This document shows, in pieces, positions 35,961 through 44,750 of a stretch of DNA of 64,000 bases. The notes beneath the pieces were generated by a model. That model did no database searches and was not told where the DNA came from. It saw nothing but the letters and a program-made list of their open reading frames with translations. How positions within the stretch are numbered: position 1 is the stretch's first letter; each line of letters opens with the position of its first letter. The stretch lies in NCBI GenBank assembly GCA_963780635.1, contig CAWACW010000016.1, positions 372,001 to 436,000 of the forward strand, read 5' to 3'. The stretch comes from DATEPR01 sp963780635. GTDB taxonomy: Bacteria; Actinomycetota; Actinomycetes; Mycobacteriales; Pseudonocardiaceae. The position numbers were made by a program, and so were the translations under genes.

Positions 35961-36545
35961 TCAGGCGGGGGTGCCGAGCATCGCGGCGAGCCTAGCGACG
36001 CGCTGCGGATCGCCGCCTGCCAGTAGCCAGTCGCACGGTGTGATCGGCTGCGACCGGGCCAGCAGATCCTCCTGCCGGGTCGTCATGAAGGCGGCGACCA
36101 CCAGCGCGGGCTGGTCGACGGGCAGTGCGGCGAGCACCTGCTCCAGGCCGGGCAGCACGCCGTGGCCGGTGAACTGCCAGGCGGGCAGCCGCCAGCCGCC
36201 GCGGTCCTTCCAGCCCATCAGCCGCCGGGCCAGCAGCCGGTGCCGGATCCGGCTGGTGTCCACACCGACGATCTTCGCTGCCTCGGTCACGGTCAGCGCC
36301 GAGTCGTGCAGTACGGCCTGCTCGGCGACCGCACGCGCTCGCGCGTCCGGTTCGTCGTCGCGCAGCGGGCTCAAGTCCAGCCCGACCTCGCGCAGCGCGT
36401 CGGCCTGGTCGGCGGTGAAGTAGCCCGCGGGCTCGGGGTGCGGTGGGCGCAGTCGCCGTGCGGCGTCCTCGACCAGGGACAGGAACGCGTGTGCGTCGAC
36501 CCGCAGGCCGGCCTTCGCCAACACCGATTCGAGCGCGACCGTCAT
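35961..36545 (-). CDS. HTH antitoxin-like protein paired with the RES protein
   Basis: A 194-residue protein. The central HTH reads LTVTEAAKIVGVDTSRIRHRLLARRLMGWKD (excisionase/MerR-like). The C-terminal segment (PITPCDWLLAGGDPQRVARLAAML) resembles the P.WL..G...V..L end of MbcA/Xre antitoxins that block RES active sites. The start ATG 36545 has TATCCT six bases upstream and no SD, so leaderless. It faces a second HTH gene across a 99-base gap with two palindromes. The antitoxin role is inferred from position and the C-terminal motif. Confidence 0.72.
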   Translation of the reverse strand: MTVALESVLAKAGLRVDAHAFLSLVEDAARRLRPPHPEPAGYFTADQADALREVGLDLSPLRDDEPDARARAVAEQAVLHDSALTVTEAAKIVGVDTSRIRHRLLARRLMGWKDRGGWRLPAWQFTGHGVLPGLEQVLAALPVDQPALVVAAFMTTRQEDLLARSQPITPCDWLLAGGDPQRVARLAAMLGTPA

Positions 36546-36589
36546 ACGCACAGGATAGCGCGTCCGTGCGCATACGTGCGTGACCCCAG

Positions 36590-36623
36590 TTGCGGGAATC
36601 GCAGAACGTTGCGATGGTCGCAA
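36590..36623. promoter_or_regulatory. Two operator-like palindromes between divergent HTH genes
   Basis: TTGCGATGGTCGCAA (36609-36623) is a perfect 6-bp-arm dyad, and TTGCGGGAATCGCAG (36590-36604) is a near copy 19 bases upstream, about two helical turns. The first overlaps the TTGCGA -35 of the plus-strand promoter (18 nt before TAGGCT), so binding would block that gene and could also act on the RES pair. Confidence 0.6.
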
Positions 36624-36644
36624 TGGAGTGCGTAGGCTGCAATC

Positions 36645-37052
36645 ATGACGGACCGCTTCGCCGAGATCGCGGCAATCCTCGTGCGGGATCCCGAACCCGG
36701 CCAGCTCGACGAGCGAGGGGGTTCGTTGTCCGCCACGGAACTCGCCGCGCTCATGGACCAGCGGCGGCAGCAGGTCGCTGACCGGCTGCGGGTCGGTGCC
36801 CGCCAGCACACCGATGCCGATCCGGTCCTGGCCACGCTCGCCACATTGCACCGGCACCGCCTGGAGGCGGAGGTCCAGATCCGGCTGCTGCTGGCGTACG
36901 CCCGCGAGTACACCGAGCCGCGGCCCTACCGGCTGGTGGATCTGGCGCAGGCCACCGGCATGTCGGTCTCCGGCGTGCGCACGGCCTATGCGGACGACGA
37001 GATCCACCAGGTCGGCCAGGCCATCGACCGCCGACCGAAGGGGCCACGATGA
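36645..37052 (+). CDS. Small HTH protein of unknown family
   Basis: A 135-residue protein. An N-terminal helical part (MTDRFAEIAAILVRDPEPGQ) and a Gln/Arg-rich helix precede a C-terminal HTH (PYRLVDLAQATGMSVSGVRTAYADDEI). A leaderless promoter is visible: TTGCGA, 18 nt, TAGGCT (36633-36638), then six bases to ATG. It overlaps the next start (ATGA), so it is cotranscribed with the VOC gene. It may be a regulator binding the adjacent palindromes. I do not recognise a named family. Confidence 0.72.
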   Translation: MTDRFAEIAAILVRDPEPGQLDERGGSLSATELAALMDQRRQQVADRLRVGARQHTDADPVLATLATLHRHRLEAEVQIRLLLAYAREYTEPRPYRLVDLAQATGMSVSGVRTAYADDEIHQVGQAIDRRPKGPR

Positions 37053-37420
37053 CGATCACTCTCCACCACGCCCTGATACCGGCGGCGGACAAGGACAGCG
37101 CGGCCCGCGCGTTCGCCGCCACCCTGGGTCTCGAGGTCGGCGCGGCCGGGCCCGGCGGCAAGTTCGCCCAGGTCCGCGTCAACGAGACACTGAGCCTCGA
37201 CTTCGCCACCGTCGAGCGGGTCACGCCGCAGCACCTCGCGTTCGACGTCGACACCGCGACGTTCGACCGGGTCGTCGGCCACCTGCGTGCCGCGGGCATC
37301 CACTACGGCGACGACCCGCGCCACCCGGACAACGGCGGCGTCGACCACGCCCTCGCGGCCCGCGGTCTCTACTGGGCCAGCGAGGACGGGCATCTGTTCG
37401 AGGTCATGACCGATGCCTAG
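37049..37420 (+). CDS. VOC (glyoxalase/dioxygenase-fold) protein
   Basis: A 123-residue single-domain VOC protein. HHALIPAADKDSAARAFAATLGLEVG opens the first beta-alpha-beta-beta-beta unit, and LAARGLYWASEDGHLFEVMTDA ends the second, with the metal-type His and Glu positions. These enzymes include glyoxalases and resistance proteins; no substrate can be assigned. It is translationally coupled to the small HTH gene. Its stop overlaps that of the converging ligase gene at the palindromic CTAG. Confidence 0.82.
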   Translation: MTITLHHALIPAADKDSAARAFAATLGLEVGAAGPGGKFAQVRVNETLSLDFATVERVTPQHLAFDVDTATFDRVVGHLRAAGIHYGDDPRHPDNGGVDHALAARGLYWASEDGHLFEVMTDA

Positions 37421-38973
37421 ACCGCCTTTTGCCGGTCCGCCCAGAACGGCTCGCGGAGCTGCCGCTTGAGCACCTTGCCGGTGGCGTTGCGGGGGAGTTC
37501 CGCGACGACGAGCACCGACTTGGGCACCTTGAACGAGGCCAGGTGCCGGCGGCAGAACGCCAGTAGCGCGTCGCTGTCGAACTCCACGTCCGCCTTGGGC
37601 ACCACGATGGCCTTGCCGACCTCGCCCCACGTGTCGTCCGGCACGCCGACCACGGCCACGTCGGCGACGTCCGGGTACTCGGCCAGCACCCGCTCGATCT
37701 CGGCCGGGTAGATGTTCTCGCCGCCGCTGATGATCATGTCCTTGATCCGGTCGGACACGTAGAGGTAGCCGTCGGCGTCGAGATAGCCCGCGTCGCCGCT
37801 GCGCAGCCAGCCGTCCTCGGTCAGCGCGGCCGCGTCGGCGTCCGGCTTGTGCCAGTAGCCCGACATCAGCTGCTTGGTGCGCACCAACACCTCGCCGACG
37901 TCGTCCGGCCCGAGCAGCTCGCCCGTGGCCGGGTCGGCGATGGCCAGCTCCACGCCCGGCAGCGGCAGGCCCGCCGAGGTCAGCCGGTACTCGTGCTCGG
38001 TGTCCCGGTGCTCCTCGGCGCCGAGCATGGTGACCCCGCCTGACGCCTCGGTCATGCCGTAGACCTGGTAGAAGTCCACGCCGAACGCGGCCATGCTGCG
38101 CCGCAGCAGTGGCAGCGGCATCGGCGACGCGCCGTAGATCAACGCGACGATGTGGCTGTAGTCGCGCTCCGCGACGCCCGGCACCTGCAGCAGGAAGCCG
38201 AACACCGCGGGCACCAGGAACGCGTGCGTGATGCGCTGCTCCACCAAGGTGTTCAGCAGCGACACCGGCTCGATGTCCCGGACGACCACGATCTTCGCGC
38301 CGTGGAACAGGCCGACGATCGCCCACGCCGACCCGCCGACGTGGAACAGCGGCATCGCGACCATCGACGCGCTGTCCGCGCCCATCTCGGTGATATCGGC
38401 CGAGTCGATCGAGTGCGCGGTCAGGCTCGCGTTGGTCAGCATCGCGCCTTTGGGGAAGCCCGTGGTGCCCGACGTGTAGAGCTGCAGGAAGCACGCGTCC
38501 GGGTCGGGCGGCGCGGTCGCGCCGAGCGGTTCGACGCCGGCCAGCCAGGCCTCGTACTCGTCCGCGTCGCCACCGACCACGATCACCCGCTCCACCGTGG
38601 GCAGGTCGTCCCGGATCTTGGCCAGCACGGGCAGGAACTCGGTGCCCACGAACAGGATCCTCGCCTGCGCGTCGTTGACGATGTAGCGGATCTCGTCCGG
38701 GGCGAGCCGGAAGTTCACCACGGCGTTCGCGGTGCCCACCCGCAGGCACGCGAACGTGGTCTCCATGCACGACGGGTGGTTCTTGTCCAGGTAGGCGACG
38801 CGGTCACCGGGCCGCAGGCCGGCCGCGAGCTGCGCCGCGGCATTGCGGTCGGTCCGGTCGGCGAACTCCCGCCACGTCCAGGTGTCGTCGAAGTAGCGGA
38901 CGGCTTCGCGGTCGGGGGTCTCCCGCACCCAGTGGTCGACGAGGCTGGCGACGTCCTGCGGCACTGCGTCCAT
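37417..38973 (-). CDS. Acyl-CoA synthetase (AMP-forming)
   Basis: A 518-residue ANL-superfamily ligase of the fatty-acid/aryl-CoA type. The phosphate-loop motif YTSGTTGFPKG is at 166-176; YGMTEASGGVT is the A5 motif, WLRSGDAGYLDADGYL the A7/A8 region, and NATGKVLKRQL carries the C-terminal catalytic lysine. It activates a carboxylic acid to acyl-CoA using ATP. GGGAGGA lies 4-5 nt upstream of ATG 38973. The acid cannot be told from sequence; medium- or long-chain fatty acids are likely. Confidence 0.93.
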   Translation of the reverse strand: MDAVPQDVASLVDHWVRETPDREAVRYFDDTWTWREFADRTDRNAAAQLAAGLRPGDRVAYLDKNHPSCMETTFACLRVGTANAVVNFRLAPDEIRYIVNDAQARILFVGTEFLPVLAKIRDDLPTVERVIVVGGDADEYEAWLAGVEPLGATAPPDPDACFLQLYTSGTTGFPKGAMLTNASLTAHSIDSADITEMGADSASMVAMPLFHVGGSAWAIVGLFHGAKIVVVRDIEPVSLLNTLVEQRITHAFLVPAVFGFLLQVPGVAERDYSHIVALIYGASPMPLPLLRRSMAAFGVDFYQVYGMTEASGGVTMLGAEEHRDTEHEYRLTSAGLPLPGVELAIADPATGELLGPDDVGEVLVRTKQLMSGYWHKPDADAAALTEDGWLRSGDAGYLDADGYLYVSDRIKDMIISGGENIYPAEIERVLAEYPDVADVAVVGVPDDTWGEVGKAIVVPKADVEFDSDALLAFCRRHLASFKVPKSVLVVAELPRNATGKVLKRQLREPFWADRQKAV

Positions 38974-39021
38974 CGGTCCTCCCGGAATCGGTGTTCCAGC
39001 AAGGATGCTCGATAACGCGCT

Positions 39022-40098
39022 TCAGCGGGAGATCCTGGGTTGCGTGATCGCGCGTGTCGACCGCTCGGCGGACGCTTCGACGGGTGCCGGTGGGTCGTCG
39101 GCTGCCTCGACGGGTGCCGGCGCGTCGTGTGACCACCGCCGGGCCAGCCCCGCGCACACCATCAGCTGGATCTGGTGGAACAGCATCAGCGGCAGCACGA
39201 TCAGTGCGACCATGCCTGCTCCCTGGCCCGCGAACAGCACCGCGGCGATCGGCAGGCCCGCGGCCAGGCTCTTCTTGGAACCGCAGAACACGATCGTGAT
39301 CCGGTCCTCGCGATTGAACTTCAGCCGCGTCGCGACAGTCCAGGTGATCACCAGCGCCAGCGCGAGAAGCAGGGTGTCGGCGCCGATCAGCCCGACGAAC
39401 CGGATCGGCCGCAGCTGGTGCCAGATTCCGGCGACGATGCCCTCGCTGAACGCCGTGTAGACGACGAGCAGGATCGAGCCGCGGTCCACGATCTTGAGCG
39501 GCTTGCCGTGCGCCTCGACCCAGGTGGCGATCCACCGCCGGGACAGCTGACCCAGCAGGAACGGCACCAGCAGTTGGAGTACCACGTCCAGCAGCGACTT
39601 GGGCGAGAGCGCGTTGCCCCCGGTGTTCACCAGCAGGCTGACCAGCACCGGCGTGATGAACACGCCGAGCAGGCTGGACAGCGACGCCGCGCAGATCGCC
39701 GCCGCCACGTTGCCCTTCGCGATCGAGGTGAACGCGATCGACGACTGCACGGTCGAGGGCAACACGCACAGGAACAGCAGCCCCGCGTACAGCGACGGCG
39801 TCAGGATGGTCGGCACGAGTACCCGCAGGGCCAGGCCGAGCAGCGGGAACAGCACGAACGTCGAGGCCAGCACGGTCAGGTGCAGCCGCCAGTGCTGCGC
39901 ACCCTCCATGGCCTCCCTGGGTGAGAGCCGCGCGCCGTAGAGGAAGAACAGCAGCCCGATCGCCACGTCGGTGGCGATGCTCGCGACACCGGCTGCCGAA
40001 CCCCTCGCCGGCAGCAGGATGGCGATACCGACCGTGGCGAGGATGCCCAGGATGAACGGGTCGATCTTCAGCCGGTCGAGGACGGACGTGCGGGCCAT
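39022..40098 (-). CDS. Bile acid:sodium symporter family transporter
   Basis: A 358-residue integral membrane protein with about ten hydrophobic segments. Features of the BASS family include FLYGARLSPREAMEG in an early loop, FVLFPLLGLALRVLVP, LPSTVQSSIAFTSIAKGNVAAAI, and FCGSKKSLAAGLPIAAVLF. ATG 40098 fits the start of homology. A GTG upstream would overlap the divergent promoter. The C-terminal tail contains a Pro/Ala/Val duplication and an in-frame copy of the GTCGACC-type repeat. It is divergent from a LysR-type gene that may regulate it. Confidence 0.87.
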   Translation of the reverse strand: MARTSVLDRLKIDPFILGILATVGIAILLPARGSAAGVASIATDVAIGLLFFLYGARLSPREAMEGAQHWRLHLTVLASTFVLFPLLGLALRVLVPTILTPSLYAGLLFLCVLPSTVQSSIAFTSIAKGNVAAAICAASLSSLLGVFITPVLVSLLVNTGGNALSPKSLLDVVLQLLVPFLLGQLSRRWIATWVEAHGKPLKIVDRGSILLVVYTAFSEGIVAGIWHQLRPIRFVGLIGADTLLLALALVITWTVATRLKFNREDRITIVFCGSKKSLAAGLPIAAVLFAGQGAGMVALIVLPLMLFHQIQLMVCAGLARRWSHDAPAPVEAADDPPAPVEASAERSTRAITQPRISR

Positions 40099-40166
40099 AC
40101 CTGCATTGTCGGGGATTGATCGGTCAGCGTGAAGTACGATGACCGACCTCACTGTAATCGCGTATC

Positions 40167-41051
40167 GTGATGGACATGTTCGATCCGGTGTTGCTGCGTA
40201 CCTTTCTGACCGTGGCCGAGGCAGGCGGCTTCACGGCCGCGGGTCGCCGGCTGGACCTGCGTCAGTCCACGGTCAGCCAGCACGTGCGCAAGCTGGAGCA
40301 GGCGGCGGGCAGACAGTTGTTCGCCCGGGACACGCATTCCGTCGAGCTGACCGGCGACGGCGAGGCGATGATCGGCTTCGCCCGGTCGATCCTGGCCGGA
40401 CAGGAACGCGCGCTGGCCTACTTCGCGGGTCCGGAGGTGCGCGGCAGGCTGCGGTTCGGCGCGTCGGAGGACTTCGTGCTCAGCACGCTGCCGGACATCC
40501 TGCGAAGCTTCCGGGCCAAGCACCCGCTGGTGGACCTGGAGCTGACGGTGGAGCTGTCCGGTGTGTTGCACGATCGGCTGCGGGCCGGCGAGCTGGACCT
40601 GGTGCTGGGCAAACGGAATCCGGGCGAGCATCGCGGCAGGCTGATGTGGCGGGAGCCGCTGGTCTGGACCGGTGCCCCGGACACGCGGCTCGCGCTCGAC
40701 GCACCCGTGCCCCTGATCGCGTACCCGCCGCCGAGCATCACCCGGGCCCGCGCCCTGGACGTGCTGCGCCGGTCCGGGCACGCGTGGCGGGTGGTGTGCA
40801 CCAGCGGCAGCCTCAACGGGCTGCGGGCCGCCGCGGTCGCGGGCCTGGGCGTGACCGTGTTCGCGCGCAGCCAGATCCCGGCAGGCCTGGTCGAACTCGC
40901 ACCCAGCACACTGCCCGATCTCGGTGCGGCCGAGTTCGAGTTGATCGGCCGGGGGGCGGTGCGCACACCGGCCGCGGAGGCCCTGGCCGACGCCATCGCG
41001 ACGGAGGCCGACCGGCTTCGATCGACGGCTCCGGGCGACATGTCGGTTTAA
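40167..41051 (+). CDS. LysR-family transcriptional regulator
   Basis: About 294 residues. The N-terminal winged HTH (LLRTFLTVAEAGGFTAAGRRLDLRQSTVSQHVRKLEQA) is followed by a coinducer-binding domain (GRLRFGASEDFVLSTLPDILRSF; VVCTSGSLNGLRAAAVAGLGVTVF). TAATCG six bases upstream of GTG 40167 suggests a leaderless start. LysR proteins usually regulate a divergent neighbour; here that is the symporter gene, 68 bases away. No clear T-N11-A operator was resolved. Confidence 0.88.
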   Translation: MMDMFDPVLLRTFLTVAEAGGFTAAGRRLDLRQSTVSQHVRKLEQAAGRQLFARDTHSVELTGDGEAMIGFARSILAGQERALAYFAGPEVRGRLRFGASEDFVLSTLPDILRSFRAKHPLVDLELTVELSGVLHDRLRAGELDLVLGKRNPGEHRGRLMWREPLVWTGAPDTRLALDAPVPLIAYPPPSITRARALDVLRRSGHAWRVVCTSGSLNGLRAAAVAGLGVTVFARSQIPAGLVELAPSTLPDLGAAEFELIGRGAVRTPAAEALADAIATEADRLRSTAPGDMSV

Positions 41052-41123
41052 CGAAGGCTTGACGGGGGCACGATTCACCGGAGTAAGTCAGGAGTGCGCG
41101 TGTTTCGACCGAAAGGGGATCAC

Positions 41124-42977
41124 ATGCGTCCAGTCCTGTCCCGCTCCCGAACTGTGGCCGCGATCGTCGCCCTGGTCACCGCCGGCCTGGTGTTACCCGC
41201 CGCCGGTACCACCGCCGACGCGGCGACACCACCACCCGAACAGCACGACGCCGTCGGTACCGGCGGCGCCGTCGTATCCGACACCCCGCAGTCCACCGCC
41301 GCCGGTCTGGCCGTGCTGCGCGCCGGCGGCACCGCTGCCGACGCCGCGGTCGCCGTTGCGTCGACCCTCGGCGTCACCGACCCGTTCGTCGCGGGCATCG
41401 GCGGTGGCGGCTACCTCGTCTACTACGACGCGCACACCCACAAGGTCACCACCATCGACGGCCGCGAGGTCACACCTGCGGCCGACGACCAGAACCTGTT
41501 CATCGACCCCAGCACGGGCAAACCGCTCGCCTTCCCCACGGCGGTCACGAGCGGGCTGTCCATCGGCGTGCCCGGCACGCTGATGACCTGGCAGCAGGCC
41601 GTCAGCCGGTGGGGCCGGTTCGACCTGGCGGCCGACCTGAAGCCGGCCGAGCAGGTCGCCGAGCGCGGTTTCCCGGTCGACGCGACGCTGCGTGAAGAGG
41701 ACCGCGAGAACGTGTTCCGCTTCGACCAGTTCAGCCCGACGGCCGCCCTGTTCCTGCCGAACGGGCAGCTGCCCGCCGTCGGTTCGGTGCTGAGCAATCC
41801 CGACCTGGCCGCCACCTACCGGCAGATCGGTCGACAGGGCGTCGGCGCGTTCTACGGGGGTGCGATCGGCAGCGACGTCGTGCACACCGTGCAGCACCTG
41901 CCGCTCGCGCCCGGTGCGACGCTCGTGCCGCGACCGGGCAAGATGCAGCTCTCCGACCTGGCCCGTTACCAGGCGCCGTTCCAGGCCCCGACGCACGTCG
42001 ACTACCGCGGCTACGACGTCTACGGCATGGGCCCGTCGTCCAGCGGCGGTTCGACGGTCGGCGAGGCGCTGAACATCCTGTCCAACTTCAACCTGGCCAA
42101 GGAGCCCAGGGTCGAGGCACTGCACGACTATCTGGAGGCCAGCAGGCTCGCGTTCGCCGACCGCAACCGGTACGTCGGTGACCAGCGGTTCGTGAACGTC
42201 CCCCTGCAGCAGTTGCTCTCGCCGCAGTTCGGCAAGCAGCGAGCGTGCCTGATCAACCCGGATCACGCGCTGACCAGCCCGGTCGCGCCCGGCGACCCGT
42301 CAGCAGGCTCCGGCGGCTGCACGCCCGCCCAGCCGACCGACGCGCGCCAGCCGGACGAGGGCACGGAAACCAACCACTTCGTCGTCACCGACAAGTGGGG
42401 CAACGTCGTGTCCTACACGAACACCATCGAGGAACTCGGTGGCAGCGCGATCGTGGTGCCACACCGCGGTTTCCTGCTCAACAACGAGCTGACCGACTTC
42501 GACTTCACCCCGCTGCAGGCCGGTGTCCCCGACCCGAACCTGCCCGCCGCGGGCAAGCGGCCGAGGTCCAGCATGTCGCCGACCGTCGTGTTGCGGCACG
42601 GGCAGCCGTGGCTGGCGATCGGCTCGCCGGGCGGGGCCAGCATCATCACGACGGTGCTGCAGATCCTGGTCGACCGGATCGACTTCGGCATGACGCTGCC
42701 ACAGGCGATCGAGGCGCCACGCGCGTCCCAGCGCAACGCCGCGACCACTCAGGCCGAACCAGCGTTCATCGCCGCGTCGACGACCCCGGGCCTGCAGGCA
42801 CTCGGCCAGTCGTTCGCGGTCAGCAACACGTCACCGCTGGATCCGACGATCACGATCTCGCCGACCATCGGTGTCGCGGACGGGCTGGAGTTCCTCGGCC
42901 ACGGCAAGGTGCTCGCCGCCGGTGAGGTCGAACGCCGAGGCGGTAGCGCGGCCGGGGTGATCCACCCGGCTCACTGA
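41124..42977 (+). CDS. ggt: Gamma-glutamyltransferase (secreted)
   Basis: A 617-residue Ntn-hydrolase zymogen. A Sec-type signal lies at 1-34 (TVAAIVALVTAGLVLPAAG, then ADAA). The large subunit has the glutamate-binding Arg region (TTIDGREVTP) and GIGGGGYLVYYD. Autocleavage occurs before T416 (ETNHFVVTDKWGNVVSYT), releasing the catalytic Thr of the small subunit; a later box reads RPRSSMSPTVVLRHGQPWLA. It transfers or hydrolyses gamma-glutamyl groups of glutathione-like or other gamma-glutamyl peptides outside the cell. AAAGGGG precedes the ATG by about 7 nt. Confidence 0.94.
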   Translation: MRPVLSRSRTVAAIVALVTAGLVLPAAGTTADAATPPPEQHDAVGTGGAVVSDTPQSTAAGLAVLRAGGTAADAAVAVASTLGVTDPFVAGIGGGGYLVYYDAHTHKVTTIDGREVTPAADDQNLFIDPSTGKPLAFPTAVTSGLSIGVPGTLMTWQQAVSRWGRFDLAADLKPAEQVAERGFPVDATLREEDRENVFRFDQFSPTAALFLPNGQLPAVGSVLSNPDLAATYRQIGRQGVGAFYGGAIGSDVVHTVQHLPLAPGATLVPRPGKMQLSDLARYQAPFQAPTHVDYRGYDVYGMGPSSSGGSTVGEALNILSNFNLAKEPRVEALHDYLEASRLAFADRNRYVGDQRFVNVPLQQLLSPQFGKQRACLINPDHALTSPVAPGDPSAGSGGCTPAQPTDARQPDEGTETNHFVVTDKWGNVVSYTNTIEELGGSAIVVPHRGFLLNNELTDFDFTPLQAGVPDPNLPAAGKRPRSSMSPTVVLRHGQPWLAIGSPGGASIITTVLQILVDRIDFGMTLPQAIEAPRASQRNAATTQAEPAFIAASTTPGLQALGQSFAVSNTSPLDPTITISPTIGVADGLEFLGHGKVLAAGEVERRGGSAAGVIHPAH

Positions 42978-43119
42978 GGCAGCGCAGCGGTCGGCGGCTG
43001 GGAGTACCAGAAAACCGGCCGCTGCGTCGCTCTGGTCGACCGGCTTTCCCGTCTGGTGCGGCCCGGGCCCACTGCTCGGACCCCGTGTGGTCGGAGCGAG
43101 GACGTGCGATCCTGGGCAC

Positions 43120-43695
43120 GTGACCAAGCTGTGCATCGCCCAGGACCCGGAAGCAGACGCCCTGTTGGAGCGCGAGCCGCTGGCTTTGCTTCTGGGAATG
43201 ATGTTGGATCAGCAGATCCCCATGGAGGTCGCGTTCAAGGGGCCGAAGAAGCTCTACGACCGGTTGGGTCACCTCGACGTGCGCCGAATCGCGGACTACG
43301 AGCCGCAGGCATTTATCGACCTCGCCTGCACGCCGCCCGCCATCCACCGGTACGGGGCCGCGATGGCCAAACGGGTGCAGGCGCTGTGCCAGTACCTTGT
43401 GGACGAGTACGACGGCGACCCTGTGGCCATCTGGACTCTCGACAATCCGACCGGCGCCGAAGTCCTGAAGCGACTCAAGGCTCTCCCTGGTTACGGTGAG
43501 CAGAAGGCCAAGATATTTGTTGCTCTGCTTGGCAAGCAGCGTGACGTCCAGCCGGAAGGATGGCGCAAGGCCGCGGGCGAGTACGGCCAGGCCGGTTCGC
43601 ACCGCTCGGCCGCCGACGTCACGAGTCCGGAATCGCTTCAGGAGGTCCGTACCTTCAAGAAGGCGATGAAGGCTGCCGCCAAAGCGAAAGCCTGA
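43120..43695 (+). CDS. HhH-GPD-type base-excision repair protein
   Basis: A 191-residue helix-hairpin-helix DNA glycosylase-like protein: LLLGMMLDQQIPMEVAFKG opens the fold, and LKALPGYGEQKAKIFVALLGKQ is the HhH motif. It lacks an Fe-S cluster. It probably excises damaged bases, but the usual catalytic Asp after the HhH is not obvious. GATCCT (43108-43113) lies six bases before GTG 43120, giving a leaderless start. Confidence 0.78.
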   Translation: MTKLCIAQDPEADALLEREPLALLLGMMLDQQIPMEVAFKGPKKLYDRLGHLDVRRIADYEPQAFIDLACTPPAIHRYGAAMAKRVQALCQYLVDEYDGDPVAIWTLDNPTGAEVLKRLKALPGYGEQKAKIFVALLGKQRDVQPEGWRKAAGEYGQAGSHRSAADVTSPESLQEVRTFKKAMKAAAKAKA

Positions 43696-43999
43696 ACGCT
43701 GCCGGTCAAGCCCGACGAGCGCGAGGTGCGCCGGGCTCAAGGCGCCGCCGGAGCTGCGTCGCCGGAGCTGCCACGACCGCGTTCCTGGCCCGTTGGGCAA
43801 GCAGTTCGGTGTGCGGCGGAGGGCAGGTATGCGGCAGGCGACTGGCGTGCGCGGCGAGGAGTGCTCGTCCGGACGAGCCATGACGCGGTCGAGGCCGACA
43901 GTTTCACCAGGGTGCGTGAGTTGCATGCGCGCGGCGAAGACGGCGGCTAGGGCGACGGCTAAGGCGGCTCCCGAACCATGCCGGTGACGGCGCAGCCCA
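43696..43999. other. Intergenic segment without recognised content
   Basis: About 300 high-GC bases between the repair gene and repeat cluster B. Short frames exist but none has a ribosome site or recognisable product. Confidence 0.5.
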
Positions 44000-44713
44000 A
44001 TCGGCCACTGAACGGCCGACACGTGGGGCGGCCCGCGCCTGCCGGCCGTTCAGAGGCCATCACTGGCGGTCATCGGCTGGTTGTCGACCCCTCGGTGGTC
44101 AACATGTCGCGCGTCTCGGTTGGCCGCTCGGTGGTCGACGCGTTCGGCGCCGCCCGCAGTGTGTTGGCCATTCACCCGGCCATGACAGTCGGTCGTCGAC
44201 TCGTTTCTGACCGCTTGGTGGTCGACACGTCACACCTGCCGCTCCAGTTGGCCGCTCGGTGGCCGACATGTTCGGGCCGGCCGATGAGTGGATGAGTGTT
44301 GGCCGTTGAGCGGCCGCGCCCGGCGGTTATCTGTCGTTGTTGGCCGTTATCTGGCGGTTGTTGGCCGTTGGATGGCGACGTGTCGCGTGCACTTCTTGTT
44401 GGCCGTTCAGTGGTCGACACGTTCGGGCCGGATCGCTGCGTGTTGGCCGTTGAGCGGCGATGACTGATGGTTGTGTGCACAGTCATCGCCGCTGGGTGGT
44501 CGACATGTCTCGCATGCTTCTGCTCGGCCGTTCGGTGGTCGACACGTTCGGGTGGCCCGCCGTTTGTCGGCCCTTCGGTGGCCGCGGCGGGCGGTCGTCT
44601 ACTGGTTGTCGACCGCTTGGCGGTCGACACCTCACACCTGTCGCCGCCGGCTGGCCGCTCAGCGGCCGACACGTTCGGGGCGCCGTCGTGAGGCGGTTGC
44701 CGAGCGGTCGACA
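44000..44713. repeat. Repeat cluster B: at least 15 short palindromic units
   Basis: Units of the form TTGGCCG-YTYRG-TGGTCGACACG recur about every 40-45 bases, often followed by TTCGGGCC. 44608-44628 is a perfect hairpin (GTCGACCG-CTTGG-CGGTCGAC) with the same arms as 27466-27486. The arms vary between GGCC and GACC/GGTC. Order and spacing are less regular than in cluster C. Confidence 0.85.
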
Positions 44714-44750
44714 TCCGGGGGCAAGCCGGATGCTGGCCTATCCTCAATCG

